In this document: positions 32,221-47,200 of the stretch, one piece after another | How positions within the stretch are numbered: the first letter of the stretch is position 1 | Layout of the letters: each line of letters begins with the position of its first letter | NCBI GenBank assembly: GCA_030323885.1 | Contig: CM059192.1 | Location: forward strand, 68,088,785 to 68,152,784 | Source: Branchipolynoe longqiensis | Taxonomy: Eukaryota > Annelida > Polychaeta > Phyllodocida > Polynoidae | Length of the DNA stretch: 64,000 nucleotides | Reading direction: 5' to 3' | The notes under the pieces: generated by a model | Told to the model about the DNA's origin: nothing | The model's database searches: none | Seen by the model: only the letters and a program-made list of their open reading frames with translations | Made by a program: the position numbers and the translations under genes

Positions 32221-35200
32221 GTAAGTGTTCGATTATGAAGACTGGGGACATTTAGAAAGTTATAACAATTCATGAAAATACTACATGACTTGTAAATTCC
32301 ATATCAGGGTAGGACAGTAACCTTTTAACCCTACTTGCCCAATCGGACAAGTGACTGAATTTTCTACCTACCTGAGTGGCAAAACTACTTGCCCAAGTCC
32401 AAGCCAGCCAATTGAAACTTTGTTTGTTGTTTGTTTTACGTCCTAGCAACATCTAAGGTCATATCAGGATGGGTACTGACTTGTGACAGTGTACACTCAT
32501 GGCGACTTTATAATGCTGCCCCACTGGAAGACCAGGCTGCCAGCACCATGACCTGATATCCCACTCAGTCACATTATCCTGACACTGAGCCAACCAGTCC
32601 TTGTCCTATCGAATAATGCAGAGTGCCAGGCTAGGTAGCGACAAGTATACATTTTTAAGTCATTGGTTTGACTCGACCAGGAGTCGGACGCTCTAACTCA
32701 TTCGGCCATCCCATCTGGTCACCAATTGAAACTGTAATCTGCTACTGCAGATCAGAAAAATAACGACTTGCCCGTTCGGGCAGGTCACTGAGAGGTCACT
32801 GAGAACTTCACCTGGCCGACTGAGTGAACTATGTGCCCCGGGCAACCGGGCAGTCCTTATTATCCTGCCCTGCATGATATTGTAAACTGGTTTCTATTCT
32901 GTTTCATTGAAAGGCTTCAAAGTATAATCGTTATACAATTCAATGACCTAATTTCGGAATGTTACATTCATGTTAGAAAAAATAATAATACTAGCTGACA
33001 TATATATGATGAATTACAGTATGTTTTGAAGCTAGTACATTTCACATTTTCAGTACACTTTCAATTCAAAGCATTACCATGAACATAGATTTTCATACTC
33101 TGCATAGCTATTTCATCCGCATCATCATGGATATCTTCATCGACATCTTCAGTGATGATATGTCTAAGATATTTACATTCACTGATTGTGAAATAATTTC
33201 CTCAACGTGACAAACGAAGCATCCTACTTTTACTAACTAGAAGTATTCACTCAGATTTCTTATTCTAAGCCACTGTATTATTATAGCAATATATTCTGTG
33301 TTTATTTCAGCTAAAAGAAATTCTTGCACAAATAGATTACTATTCAAAGAAGAATGAATCAGGTTGGTATTTTCGTTTCTATTCTCCGTTGCCATCCTTA
33401 AAAAAACAGATTTAAATAATTTTAGATCTTTTAAATTGTTTTCAGATTTCAATATAGTTTTGGGATTTCCATATAGTTTTAGGATTTCAATATAGTTTTG
33501 GATTTAATATAGGTTATTGATTTAAATATAGTTTTTGGATTTAAATATAGTTTTTAAAATTTAGATATAGTTTTAAAATTTAGATATAGTTTTAAAATTT
33601 AGATATGGTTTAAAAATTTTAAAATATAGTTCTTAAATTTGATGTAAGTTTTAGATTTAAATATAGATTTATTACATAGCTGTGAAACTTGTAATTCCCA
33701 CTAACTTAAAGTTGCATAGTCCGATGGTTTTGAGTTTTTGCCATTTCCTGAGATAAATATATTAGGTTGGTCATTATAATCTATCTTACTTTCATTTGGA
33801 GTAACTTTGATTTTAATTGCCTAACCTTTTAGATAGTTGAAGTCCAAACATGCACAAATAAGCTTGCTAAAACTCTGACACCATAGGCTTCAGCAGTGAC
33901 CGGTTCTATCAAAATGACTTAGTATTCTCTTCTGTGCAGCAACAAATGCTTAATAAGTGCACAGGTATCTAAGTTGGATATGTAGAATCAAATTTATATA
34001 AGTTTGTTGGATTTGAAATTTTGATGCCTTCATTGGACTATGCAGCTTTAAGCGTGCTGTAGAAGTAACATTATTCTGATGTTCCGGTATTTGCAGCGAT
34101 ATCAGGTCCGGTAGAGGTAGATCCCGAGTACCAGCTCATCGTGGAAGCCAACAACATCACTGTCGAAATCGACAATGAAATCAGTACGTTCTTTAACAAC
34201 AATGTGTATGCCTAATTAATGCGTCACCAGCGAAAGAAATGAAAGATTTATTTAATATGAGCTGCTTTCTTCATTTTGAGCATAATCTCTCCACTCTTAA
34301 GATCTTGATTTAAATTATTACTACACATTTTCGTGAAACTATACATTTATATTTTTAAAAGAATGTATACATTTAAATCGTTGAAAGCAAATATATACTG
34401 TGTAAAAAAAAGAAAAAAGGATAGTTTAAGATGCAGGGTCTGTACGGGGCCAGAAAAGTCTTGAACTTCATTTGCCCCATTTCAAGGCCTTGAAACGTCT
34501 TGAATCTAACCTATTTAGGGTAATTAGACTTGAAAAGCCTTGAATTCCATTATACCCCCACTGATCTAAATTAGTCAGAAATAGTCATTTGTCATTGTTT
34601 TTCTCCCCTGAAATCTAAATGAAAATAGTCTTGAATTCCTATCAAAAGCCGCCTTGAAAAGCCTTGAATTCCATATTTTCACATGTGTACGGACTGAAAA
34701 TGGTGCATCATCATGTTCTATTATGTCAATGATGCCCTTCCTTTCTTTCCAGATGTAATTCACAAGTTTGTGCGAGACTCCTACTACAAGCGTTTTCCAG
34801 AGCTTGAGTCGCTTGTTCAACAACCCTTGGAATACGTAAAGACTGTCAAGGTAATTTGCCTTCCTTTGATTTTCTTCCTTTGAATAACGATGCGTCAGTA
34901 CTGAGGAACGGGTCTTCCGCCTAATGACATGCTAAACAAAAACAACAAAAAGTTTTATTCCATTCGTTGATTAAGCAGTGGAAATTTCAATCGGATAAAA
35001 TTGGTCTTCTTCATTCCACTGCTCCTTGCCCTATCCTAGTAATACCAAGCGCCAGGCTAGGTGACAAGAAGTATAAATTTGTAAATCGTTGTGTAAAAAT
35101 ATACGGTCTTTCGGTAATGGTAGACGGGTTGGGGGAAAACATTGACATCTCAGGCGACGAGGGTTGGGGACCATTGTTATGTAATAGAAAAGCAATGGGT

Positions 35201-38200
35201 GCCCACTCACGGTATGACATAAGAAAGCTATGTGTAAATGTTATGACGCACAGTGACCGTGATTGTGATACTATGTCCAGATAAAAAGATACTGTTACTT
35301 GTTACAGAAGTGTTCCCTCCATGCACCAGGAAGGGTGTAAATGGAGCGGAAGCATCTACATATATTTACTGTAACTGTATGACAACTACTTGTTACCACA
35401 GGACTGCTGGGCAAGCACACCAGCCATTCTGCATACATTATGGACACCACCTGTACTGGGGTTGAGTGACAGGTGACCCTTTTGGACGCCGCCCACCCAG
35501 GCTGTAGGGGGTGCCTGATTGGCTGGCTGTGTGAGCCCAGACATCTTATACTCCTTGCACTTGCTATGCAGACACACTCACTCTAGAAGTCCTGAAGAAG
35601 CATTCCAAAACACTGAGCTGTGTGCAACAACCATTGGGCTGTAGGCACTGATTCTGATATATGTAAGCAGGAACCATGTGTGTCTGTGTAGCAGGTTGTA
35701 AGTGAGTCCGGGTGGCAGGTCGCTAGAAGGTGAACAAGAGTTGTAGCCAATAAAGCTCAACCTTATCACTGTCAATCTTGCGCGACTTGTCTTCCTTTCT
35801 TCCTTATGAGTTGTTTAGAGTACTTTAAAGGTGGGGACTGGCAGAGAGTTGTCAGGAACCGCCTGAATAGCAGTGAGTAAGAAGAGTAGCTGAGACGGCC
35901 ATCAGTACACTTTTCAGTTGGTTTGATGCGGCTGGATTGGAATTTGGGATTCAAGTCCCACGACCTGCCATACTGGAACTGGGCGCTCAACACATTCAGC
36001 CATCCCATTTGGTCATGCATGAGTTTAGTCACTTGATGAGTAATAAATACAACTTCCGCCATTTTTATTTACGTCTTTTTCCTGACCAGGAGCTAGGTAA
36101 CCGCATAGAGAAATCGAAGCAAAGTGAACTCCTGCAGGAGATCCTGACTCCGGCCACCATCATGGTTGTGTCCGTCACTGCTTCCACCACGCAAGGGTGA
36201 GTGCCAATGCCACATTGGGAGAACAAAGACAATTTCTATGCTGAGTGACAGAGCTAGCCAGATGTGATGAAATGCCATCCATAGTTTTGTATGTAGAAAT
36301 ATAAAACTAGCAAACAGAAAAATATAATGAACTCTATATTCTTCCGTTATAAGATTAATGGGTCACCAACAAAAGAAATTGAGGACAAGGACTGGTTGGC
36401 TCAGTATCAGGATAATGTGACTGAGTGGGATACCAGGTCATGGTGCTGATGGTCTGGTCTTCCAGTGGAGCAGCACTATTAAGTTGCCATGAGTGCACAC
36501 TGTCACAAGTCGGTATGCATCCTGATATGACCTTAGAATTTGCCTAGATGTAAAACCCCAACAAACAAAAACAATCTAAAACTTTCTGTCATTCTTACTT
36601 GCATAAATAATTAGGTACACTGTAGCATGTAGTTATATGTGCGTGTGTGTTTATATAATATGCTAACCTTGAAGTGTACTTTTATTTATCTTACTCACAA
36701 TTCAATATGATTTATTTAGGATTAAATTGACCCATCAGGAGATGGAGACCCTATGTGAGGCATGCGACATGGTAAGTTAAATAAATATTCTATTGAATTT
36801 ATCTCACTCCTGACTTATCTGATATCATAAACAAAAATAAGATGGTCTCATTTGAAATTGCATTGAAAATTCAAACTTGTGCTTGCCAGTCGGAAAAAAA
36901 TCAGATAATTAAAATTGATGATTCGTCAAGAGTAATTTGGCTTCACGGTTAAAGAGCGTTCGCTTTTGTGTGGTGCTTCCATCTGGTGGGTAATACAGAT
37001 CTAAACCATTTTTCGTGATAGAACATTCCTTGCTTTCTTATTATTCAATTATATAATATGTAATTATTATTCAATTATGGCGACAATTATAGCGGGAGAT
37101 ATACACTGTGTAAATATAACATTATAATTGCCATTTAATGTGCACCTTGTTTGTCGTGGGATGGCGCCACTGCATCCATATTTCACGGGAAAGCGCTGAG
37201 TATGTCTTTGGTTGTACCGCAACGCATGATGCGTGGCTGAATTAATCTGACATATTCCAATTTGTTCGCTCATATTACCATGTAAAGTTGCATAATATGT
37301 TGGTTTATAATTTGTGTAATGTTTTTGGGTTAAAATTAAATACATCAGGTTGACGTAATAATAATTTAATTTACTTCAGTTGAGCGTAACTTTTATAATT
37401 GACTAACTTTAGAGATGTATGGAGTGCAATCATGCAACATAAATGTGTTTAAGTATTTCTAAGTGGGAAAACCACAATAAAATGATGAATGAGTAGTTAG
37501 TATCAAAGTTGGATATGCAGGATCAAATCCTGGTACATGCTTTGATTTTGAAAATATTATAATTTAATCTGATTATGCAACTTTAAATAATCTGTTATTT
37601 TCTGCTCCAGGCAATCGAATTGACAGAATACAAGAAGGTAATCTTTAATTACGTTGAGTCGAGGATGGGATTTATCGCACCCAACATATCGACCATTGTG
37701 GGTGCTTCCACTGCAGCTAAACTCATGGGTGAGTTTGGAGTCCTTGGGATGAATACTGTCACTTGGGATGAATTTCACATGGGTTTAAGCTGCGATATGT
37801 CATAGAACTAAAAAAAAAATGCTTAGACAAATGGATAACAAACTATAGATGTATCAGGGATCCTATTTCTCTGTGTAATTGCTGATTTCAGCGAAAACTG
37901 AGTTTCCAAATCAGTGGGGGAAATCCTGTCTGCGAAAACAACAAAAACCCATATTTATTTGTTAGTCTTGAAGTCTTAAAACAGTTTGAATTTCAAGGCC
38001 TAAATATGTCCAAGTAGGTGCCAGATTGCACCATTTTAATCTTAGGTTTTAACAAATATAAATTTGGGGGGGGGGGGAGGGGAGGGATGCCCATGGGTCC
38101 CTTTAGTTTTTCAATGTGCATATGTGTGTGTTGTGTGTGAGCGCACGCACGTGCACACACACGCACATGTACACGCACAACGATACTGAATACTATACTA

Positions 38201-41200
38201 AACATTGGCTGTGTCGACTGCAGGCCAGGCGGGCGGGCTGACGAACCTGTCCAAGATGCCGGCTTGCAATGTGCTGGTGCTGGGTGCGAACCGCAGCACC
38301 CTGTCGGGGTACTCCAGCACGAGCATTCTGCCGCACACTGGCTACGTGTACTACAGCGACATCGTCCAGAAAACGCCCCTGGTAAGATACCTGCCTGTCC
38401 TCCCTCAGGATGCATGTAGTTCTGTCTGTGTCTCTGTCTCTCCCTCTCCCTCTCCCTCTCCCTCTCCCTCTCCCTCTCCCTCTGTCTGAATGTCTGTCTG
38501 TCTGTCGCCCTCTCCTTCTCCCTCTCCCTGTCTCTCTCTCTCCCTCTCTCTCTCTCTCTCCCGCTCTCTCCTTCTCGCTCCCTGTCTATATGTCTGTCTC
38601 CCTCTCCCTCCCTCTCTCTCTCCCCCTCCCCCTCTCTCTCTCTCTCTCTCTCCCTCTCTTAAGGCCCGGTCACATGCACGTTAGTGGACGTAGTTGAACG
38701 TAGTGGAGGCTAACGTAGTTGAACGTACCGGCATCTGTACTTCTCCGGTACGTTCAACTACGTTCACTTACGTTCAACTATGTTTGTTTGTTGTCGTCCT
38801 AGCAACATCTAAGGTCATATCAGGATGGGTACCGACTATGTTCAACTACGTCAGCCTCCACTACGTTCAACTACGTTCACAAACGTATGTGACCAGGCGT
38901 TCCCTCTTCTCCCCTCCTCCCTCCTCCCTCCTCCCTCCGCCCTCCTCCCTCCTCCCTCCTCCCTCCTCCCTCCTCTCTCCTCCCTCCTCCCTCCTCCCTC
39001 TCCCCTCTCCCTCTCCCTCTCTCTTCTCTCTTCTCTCTCTCTCCTGGTACTTCTCGTCACTTCTCGTGATGCTCTTGTATCACACTATTCCATGCCGAAA
39101 ACAACAAAACAAAACACGCTGTTCAGTGTCTTCTGGGTGCCAGTGTATGTGGTGTTCCAGCGCTACTCTGCCTTGATCCACACAATCACGATGTCCTGCG
39201 TCTCGGGTACTACTGTAACTTTGAGCTTGATGCTTATGTGCTACTCTGCCATGATTGAATCATCTATGATATGCCATGTCTCATGGGGGCCAGTGTATTA
39301 GTGTGACCTATATTATCACATGGTCATGACGAGATGCGAATCTGGGTCACAACTCAGTACAAACTACAGAAGCACTGTTGTGTACTGAGTGATTATTTTG
39401 CATGCTTTCACTTAAAATATCTCAAAACCTAGCCATTTGTCATAAATGTTATTCCAAACTAAAATAGAGTAACTCATAAGTATGAGCTCTAAAATGGAGG
39501 GAAACGGTCAAAACCAACGAATTATGCCACTATAAAGTTGCATAGTCCGATGGTTTTGAGTTTCTGTCATTTTCTGAGATAAATATATTAGGTTGATCAT
39601 TATAATATACGTTACTCTAGTTTGAAGTAACTTTTATTTTAAATGGTTACCGTTTGAGATATTTGAAGTGAATCCATGCAAAATAATTTTGGTAAGCACG
39701 CCAAAACTCTGACACCATAAGCTTCTGCAGTAATAGGTTCTATTATATTGTCTCAGTATTTCCTAATGTGGCGACAAATGTTTAATAAGTGCACCAGTAT
39801 CTAAGTTAGATATGTGGAATAAAATCTAGATAATTGTTTTGGTTTTGAAAATTTGGTGTTTTCATCGGACTATGCAACATTAAATAAAAATTCTATTTAA
39901 AAAACCCTAAAAATACACCCAAAGAATCGCATTTTCTTCTTCTTTTGTTGCTTAGGATCTCCGTAAGAAAGCAGCGCGCCTAGTGGCGGCTAAGGTGACT
40001 TTGGCGGCCCGAGTGGACAGTTTCCAGACTGGGGAGTCGGCATCAGACAACCGGGCTGGCGAAAACCTGAAGGCGGATATTGAGGCGAAGCTGGAGAAGC
40101 TACAGGAGCCGCCCCCCGTGAAACAAGTGAAGCCGCTCCCAGCGCCCATTGACCCACCGAGGAAGAAGCGCGGTGGTCGGAGGTGTGTGTGTGTGTGTTT
40201 CTGTGTGTGTGTGTGTGTCTGTGTCTGAGTGTGTCAATATGTGCGTTGCTGTGTTTCAGTGTATATGTCAGTGTGTGTGTGTGTGCCTGTGTGTCAATGT
40301 GTGTGTGTTTCAGTGTATGTGTGATTGATTGGTGGTTCCTTTACGCCGTGTCGGCAGCATAGGCCATATTCACGGCGATGTGTATGTGTCAGTGTGTGTC
40401 AATGTGTATGTGTGTGAGTATGTGTCAGTGTGTGTCAATGTGTGTGTGTGTGTGTGTGTGTGTATCTGTGTATGTATCAGGGTCCGTACGGGGCCTGGAA
40501 AGTCTTGAAAAGTCCATGGTTTCTCCATTTGTCCCATCTCAAAGCCTTGAATTTAACCTATTTTGGGTAACTAGTCTTGAAAAGCCTTGAATTCCATTAA
40601 GCTGTCTCCACTGATCTAAATTAGCTATTACATTACCTAGTCTCCCTGATGCATTCACCCTTTCCACGCTTACTTGTCTGTGTAGCTCCTTGTCTGAGAG
40701 GTCAGTACAGACTAATATGCTAATCTACTTTACGTTGGAAGTAAATTTTATTTTAACAGGTCCATTTTGAAGATATTTGAAGTGAAAACGTGCACAAATA
40801 ATTGTGGTTGCACATTGCAAGGCTGGGCATAGGCACATATACCTTTTTATGAGTCTAGCAGCATAGCCCAAGAACACCAAATTACCGTAGATGTTTGATG
40901 AATACACCAGTATCTAACTAAGTTAGGTACATAGGATCAAATTTTACTTTAGAAAATTTGATATAGCTTAAAAATGATTGCTTTTCTGCATACGGTCTTA
41001 AGATGGTCTTAAATTGGATTTAACCACTAGACATTTTCGTGTTTTTTTTTCCACATTTCTTTTATTGGTAAACTTTTAACCGATTAATATTTTCCTTCTT
41101 CAGGTACCGAAAAATGAAGGAAAGACTGGGCATGACTGACATGAGAAAAATGGCCAACAGAATGAACTTTGCAGAGGTAAGTTTTACATCAAATGCATTT

Positions 41201-44200
41201 TATATTATATTGCATAATATGTTACCATGTATATTATATTATATTATATAAAATATATTAACTGATAATACAATGGGAAAATGGTACAATTTGTGGAATC
41301 ATTAAAAATAAACCTATTCCTACCCATCAATTAGATTATGGAAATGATACCATGAAAGTTCCAAGATTATGTTAGTTGAGTCAATCTTTCAACATTGAAA
41401 CAGGTCGCGGTGGCCAAATTGCTAGAGCACAGGCTTCCCGTGCGTAGGGCAGGGAGTTAGAAACTCAGCCGAGTTAAACCAATGACATGCAAAATTGCTA
41501 CTTGTCGCTACCTAGCCTGGTGCTCAGCATTACTAGGATACAGTAAGGACTGATTAGCTCAGCATCAGGAGGGGGAAATCGGGTCATGGTTCCAGCAGCC
41601 TGGTCTCCCAGTGGGGCAGCACTATATAGTTGCCATGAGGGTGCACTGTCACAAGTCAGTACCCATTCTGATATTACCTTAGATGTTGCCAGGATTTAAA
41701 ACCCCAACCGACAAACATTCCACATTGACAAGTTAAATACGCATTTGCATAGTAAATCGGAGCAAGGTATGTGGTCGCACATTTTCCTACATTATCCATT
41801 AAATATGATGGAAGCTTTTCCCAGCGAGACCTTTGAGGAATATTTTTCTAAATGTATATAAAGCGACCTAAAGCAATGTAGCAGTTATCAGGTGTGAGCG
41901 TACTGAAGACTGTATGGCTCATGTATCATACTGCGTACATCCCATGAAATCTCTTCAAAATAACTTTTTGTATCAATAGTAGGGCAGTAATTTTCTAATT
42001 GTATAAAACTTAGTATTAATCTCTTTACATGATCCACATAATCTTCTTTTTACTCACTTTGCACAAAGCAACCAGGTCTATTGTTATTGTGTATAGATAT
42101 AATGGTTGTTTAAATATATATTCGACAGCTAAATAAGAGTGAATGGTTTCACATTTCCTTGTTCTAGGAAAATTCATGTTTGACATTTCAAGTAGAAACC
42201 GTTAAAGTGAAAAGTCAGAGACACGGAGATTCTACAAGGTTGACAATGATGTAAACAATCGAAGAGTCATCAGCCTGCTATAGCAAGTTACATCGTAGAT
42301 AAATAAGAATGGTATGGTCTCACATTTTCCTACATCATCACTTCCTTATGATGGAAGGTTTTCCCAGCGAGACCTTTGAGGAATATTGTTCGAAATGTAT
42401 ATAAAGCGACCTAAAGCAATGTAGCAGTTATCAGGTGTGAGCGTACTGAAGACTGTATGGCTCATGTATCATACTGCGTACATCCCATGAAATCTCTTCA
42501 AAATAACTTTTTGTGTCAATAGTAGGGCAGTAATTTTCTAATCGTATAAAACTTAGTATTAATCTCTTTACATGATCCACATAATCTTCTTTTTTTTTTA
42601 CTCACTTTGCACAAAGCAACCAGGTCTATTGTTATTGTGTATAGATATAATGGTTGTTTAAATATATATTCGACAGCTAAATAAGAGTGAATGGTTTCAC
42701 ATTTCCTTGTTCTAGGAAAATTCATGTTTGACATTTCAAGTAGAAACCGTTAAAGTGAAAAGTCAGAGACACGGAGATTCTACAAGGTTGACAATGATGT
42801 AAACAATCGAAGAGTCATCAGCCTGCTATAGCAAGTTACATCGTAGATAAATAAGAATGGTATGGTCTCACATTTTCCTACATCATCACTTCATTATGAT
42901 GGAAGGTTTTCCCAGCGAGACCTTTGAGGAATATTGTTCGAAATGTATATAAAGCGACCTAAAGCAATGTAGCAGTTATCAGGTGTGAGCGTACTGAAGA
43001 CTGTATGGCTCATGTATCATACTGCGTACATCCCATGAAATCTCTTCAAAATAACTTTTTGTATCAATAGTAGGGCAGTAATTTTCTAATCGTATAAAAC
43101 TTAGTATTAATCTCTTTACATGATCCACATAATCTTCTTTTTTTTAACTCACTTTGCACAAAGCAACCAGGTCTATTTTTATTGTGTATAGATATAATGG
43201 TTGTTTAAATATATATTCGACAGCTAAATAAGAGTGAATGGTTTCACATTTCCTTGTTCTAGGAAAATTCATGTTTGACATTTCAAGTAGAAACCGTTAA
43301 AGTGAAAAGTCAGAGACACGGAGATTCTACAAGGTTGACAATGATGTAAACAATCGAAGAGTCATCAGCCTGCTATAGCAAGTTACATCGTAGATAAATA
43401 AGAATGGTATGGTCTCACATTTTCCTACATCATCACTTCATTATGATGGAAGGTTTTCCCAGCCAGACCTTTGAGGGACAATGTTGGAAATGTATATAAT
43501 GAGACCGTAGAATAACATTGCAGTTATCAGGTGTGAGCGTACTGAAGATTGTATTGCTCATGTATCATACTGCTTACATCCCATGAAATCTCTTCAAAAT
43601 AACTTTTTGTGACAATAGTAGGGCAGTAATTTTCTAATCGTATAAAACTATCTTTTATTTTTTAGTCGCTTTGCACAAAGCAGCCAGGTCTATTGTTATT
43701 GTACATAGATATAATGGTTGCTTAAATACATATTCGACAGCTAAATAAGAGTGAATGGTTTCACATTTCCATTTTCTAGGAAAATTCATGTTTGACATTT
43801 CAAGTAGAAACCGTTATAGTTAAAGTGAAAAGTCGGGAGATACTGAGATTCTACAAGGTTGACAATGATGTAAACAATCGAAGAGTCATCAGCCTGCTAT
43901 AGCAAGTTACATCGTAGATAAATAAGAATGGTATGGTCTCACATTTTCCTACATCATCACTTCATTATGATGGAAGGTTTTCCCAGCGAGACCTTTGAGG
44001 AATATCGTTTGAAATGTATATAAAGCGACCTAAAGCAATGTAGCAGTTATCAGGTGTGAGCGTACTGAAGACTGTATGGCTCATGTATCATACTGCGTAC
44101 ATCCCATGAAATCTCTTCAAAATAACTTTTTGTATCACTAGTAGGGCAGTAATTTTCTAATAGTATAAAACTTAGTATTAATCTCTTTACATGATCCAAC

Positions 44201-47200
44201 ATGAACTTCTTCTTTTTTTTAGTCACTTTGCACAAAGCAGCCAGGTCTATTGTTATTGTATATAGATATAATGGTTGTTTAAATATATATTCGACAGCTA
44301 AATAAGAGTGAATGGTTTCACATTTCCTTGTTCTAGGAAAATTCATGTTTGACATTTCAAGTAGAAACCGTTATAGTTAAAGTGAAAAGTCAGAGATACT
44401 GAGATTCTACTAGGTTGACAATGATGTAAACAATCGAAGAGTCATCAGCCTGCTATAGCAAGTTACATCGTAGATAAATAGGAATGGTATGGTCTCACAT
44501 TTTCCTACATCATCACTTCATTATGATGGAAGGTTTTCCCAGCGAGACCTTTGAGGAACAATGTTGGAAATGTATATAATGTGACCGTAGAACAACATAG
44601 CAGTTATCAGGTGTGAGCGTACTGAAGATTGTATGGCTCATGTATCATACTGCTTACATCCCATGAAATCTCTTCAAAATAACTTTTTGTGTCAATAGTA
44701 GGGCAGTAATTTTCTAATCGTATAAAACTATCTTTTATTTTTTAGGCACTTTGCATAAAGCAGCCAGGTCTATTGTTATTGTATATAGATATAATGGTTG
44801 TTTAAATATATATTCGACAGCTAAATAAGACAGAATCGTTTCACATTTCCTTGTTCTAGGGAAATTCATGTTTGGCATTTCAAGTAGAAACTGTTATAGT
44901 TAAAGTGAAAAGTCAGAGATACGGAGATTCTACAAGGTTGACAATGATGTAAACAACCGAAAAGAGTCATCAGCCTGCTATAGCAAGTTACATCGTAGAT
45001 AAATAGGAATGGTATGGTCTCACATTTTCCTACATTATCACTTCATTATAATGGAAGGTTTTCCCAGCGAGACCTTTGAGGAACAATGTTGGAAATGTAT
45101 ATAATGTGACCGTAGAATAACATAGCAGTTATCAGGTGTGAGCGTACTGAAGATTGTATGGCTCATGTATCATATTGCTTACATTCCATGAAATAACTCT
45201 TTTAATAGTAGAGTAATGATTTTCTAGTTATATCACAATCTGTTTGCATGATCTCCATAATCTTTTATTTTATTCATATAATTGAATAAGAAGCCGGAAA
45301 TACGAGTCAGGTCCATTGTTATTTAATATATATTTAATGGTTGTTTAAATAAGAGTGAATGTTTTCACATTTTCCCATGCTAGGAAAGTTCATGCTTACT
45401 ATTTCAAGTAGACAGTTATAGTTACAGGAGAATGTGCGCTGCTACTAGAATCATTAGAACAGTTTATCATTGGTATTTCAACTGGAAGTAGTAATATAAT
45501 TGTTAAATAGAGGGACATGTCACTGAGATGTTCCTTGATTTAATATTACTATAAGCATTGGGGAAAGTCCTCCGCCTGCTATGGTAAGTTCTGTGTGCGA
45601 TGAATAAGAGTGAGGTATGTGGTCATGTATTTTCCTACATTGTCATTCTCATTACGATGGAAGGTTTTCCCAGCGAGACCTTTGAGGAACAATATTGGAA
45701 ATGTATATAATGTGACCGTAGAACAAAGTAGCAGTTATCAGGTGTGAGCGTACTGAAGATTGTATGGCTCATGTATCATACTGCGTACATCCGTTATAAC
45801 GATGGTTGAAGGCAATATCAATCATTTCTAACTATTTTCCAATTAATCTTTTTTTTAAAATGCATTATAATGTTCTGACGTACAGTGAACCGATGTATTA
45901 ACGCAATCATTGGGATCCATACAATTTCATCACGAAAACAGTAGGATCGCGTTAAATCGGGATTCAGTTTACTGGATTACCTTTCAATTAAATAATTCTA
46001 GGTCCAATAAATGATATTGTTATATCAGAATTTGCGGTAAATGGAGGTGCGTTATAACGGGGCTTCACTGTACCATCTGTCTGTGAGGAACCCTTAATTA
46101 AGTCAGGGGGACAAGAGTTAGATTTGTAGGGTTAATTGATATGCCTTGATAGTTATGGAGGATGACATCGATTTGAAATTGTTGCCTCTTTCTCATTTTA
46201 TGCATACATAATGAGGTGGACGTTCTAGCATGAATATTAAAGAACACAAATACAGTAAAACCTCTCTAAATTAACCGACCACGGGACTGCCTTTAGGTGG
46301 TTCATTTAGGGAGGTGATCTGTTTAGGGAGTTAGAATATCCTTAAAATGGTATTGTTGGGACCCAAATGAAGCGATCGATATAGTAGAGTGGCCGATCTG
46401 TGAAGGTGGTCGGTTAGAGAGGTTTTACTGTACAGTAAAACCACTCTAAATTGACCGACCACGGGATTGACTTTAAGTGGTTCATTTAGGGAGGTGATCT
46501 GTTTAGGGAGTTAGAATATTCTTAAAATGGTATTGTTGGGACCCAAATAAAGCGATCGATAGAGGGGAGTGGTGGAACTGTGGAGGTGGTTGGTTAGAGA
46601 GGTTTTACTGTATTTCGAATATTCAGACCGGTGTTCTGAAATAACAGGTGTGCTGCCACCGGGAAGACAATCAAATGTAACAAAGACAGTTTTTGTGCGA
46701 TGAATAAGAGTGAGGTATGTGGTCATGTATTTTCCTACATCGTCATTCTCATTACGATGGAAGGTTTTCCCAGCGAGACCTTTGAGGAACAATATTGGAA
46801 ATGTATATAATGTGACCGTAGAACAAAGTAGCAGTTATCAGGTGTGAGCGTACTGAAGACTGTATGGCTCATGTATCATACTGCGTACATCCGGTATAAC
46901 GATGGTTGAAGGCAATATCAATCATTTCTTAACTATTTTCAAATTAATCTTTTAAAAAAAATGCATTATAATGTTCTGACATACAGTGAACCGATGTATT
47001 AACGCAATCATTGGGATCCATACAATTTCATCACGAAAGCGGCAGGATCACGTTAAATCGGGGTTCAGTTTACTGGATTACCTTTCAATTAAAGAATTCT
47101 AGGTCCAATAAATGATATTGTTATATCAGAATTCGCGGTAAATGGGGGTGCGTTATAACGGGGCTTCACTGTACCATCTGTCTGTGAGGAACCCTTAATT

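Noticed and set aside
32037..32273. Minus-strand 78-codon Ser/Thr-rich frame
   Set aside because: It is antisense to PRPF31 exon 1 and mirrors its Asp/Glu codons.
38410..39176. Ser/Pro/Leu-rich open frames
   Set aside because: They read through pyrimidine microsatellites and a MITE inside PRPF31 intron 8.
42516..44355. Repeated minus-strand ORF starting MSNMNFPRTRKCE in intron 10 units
   Set aside because: It occurs only in a few array units, the ends differ by indels in T-runs, and it shows no domain; it is best seen as a by-product of the repeat.
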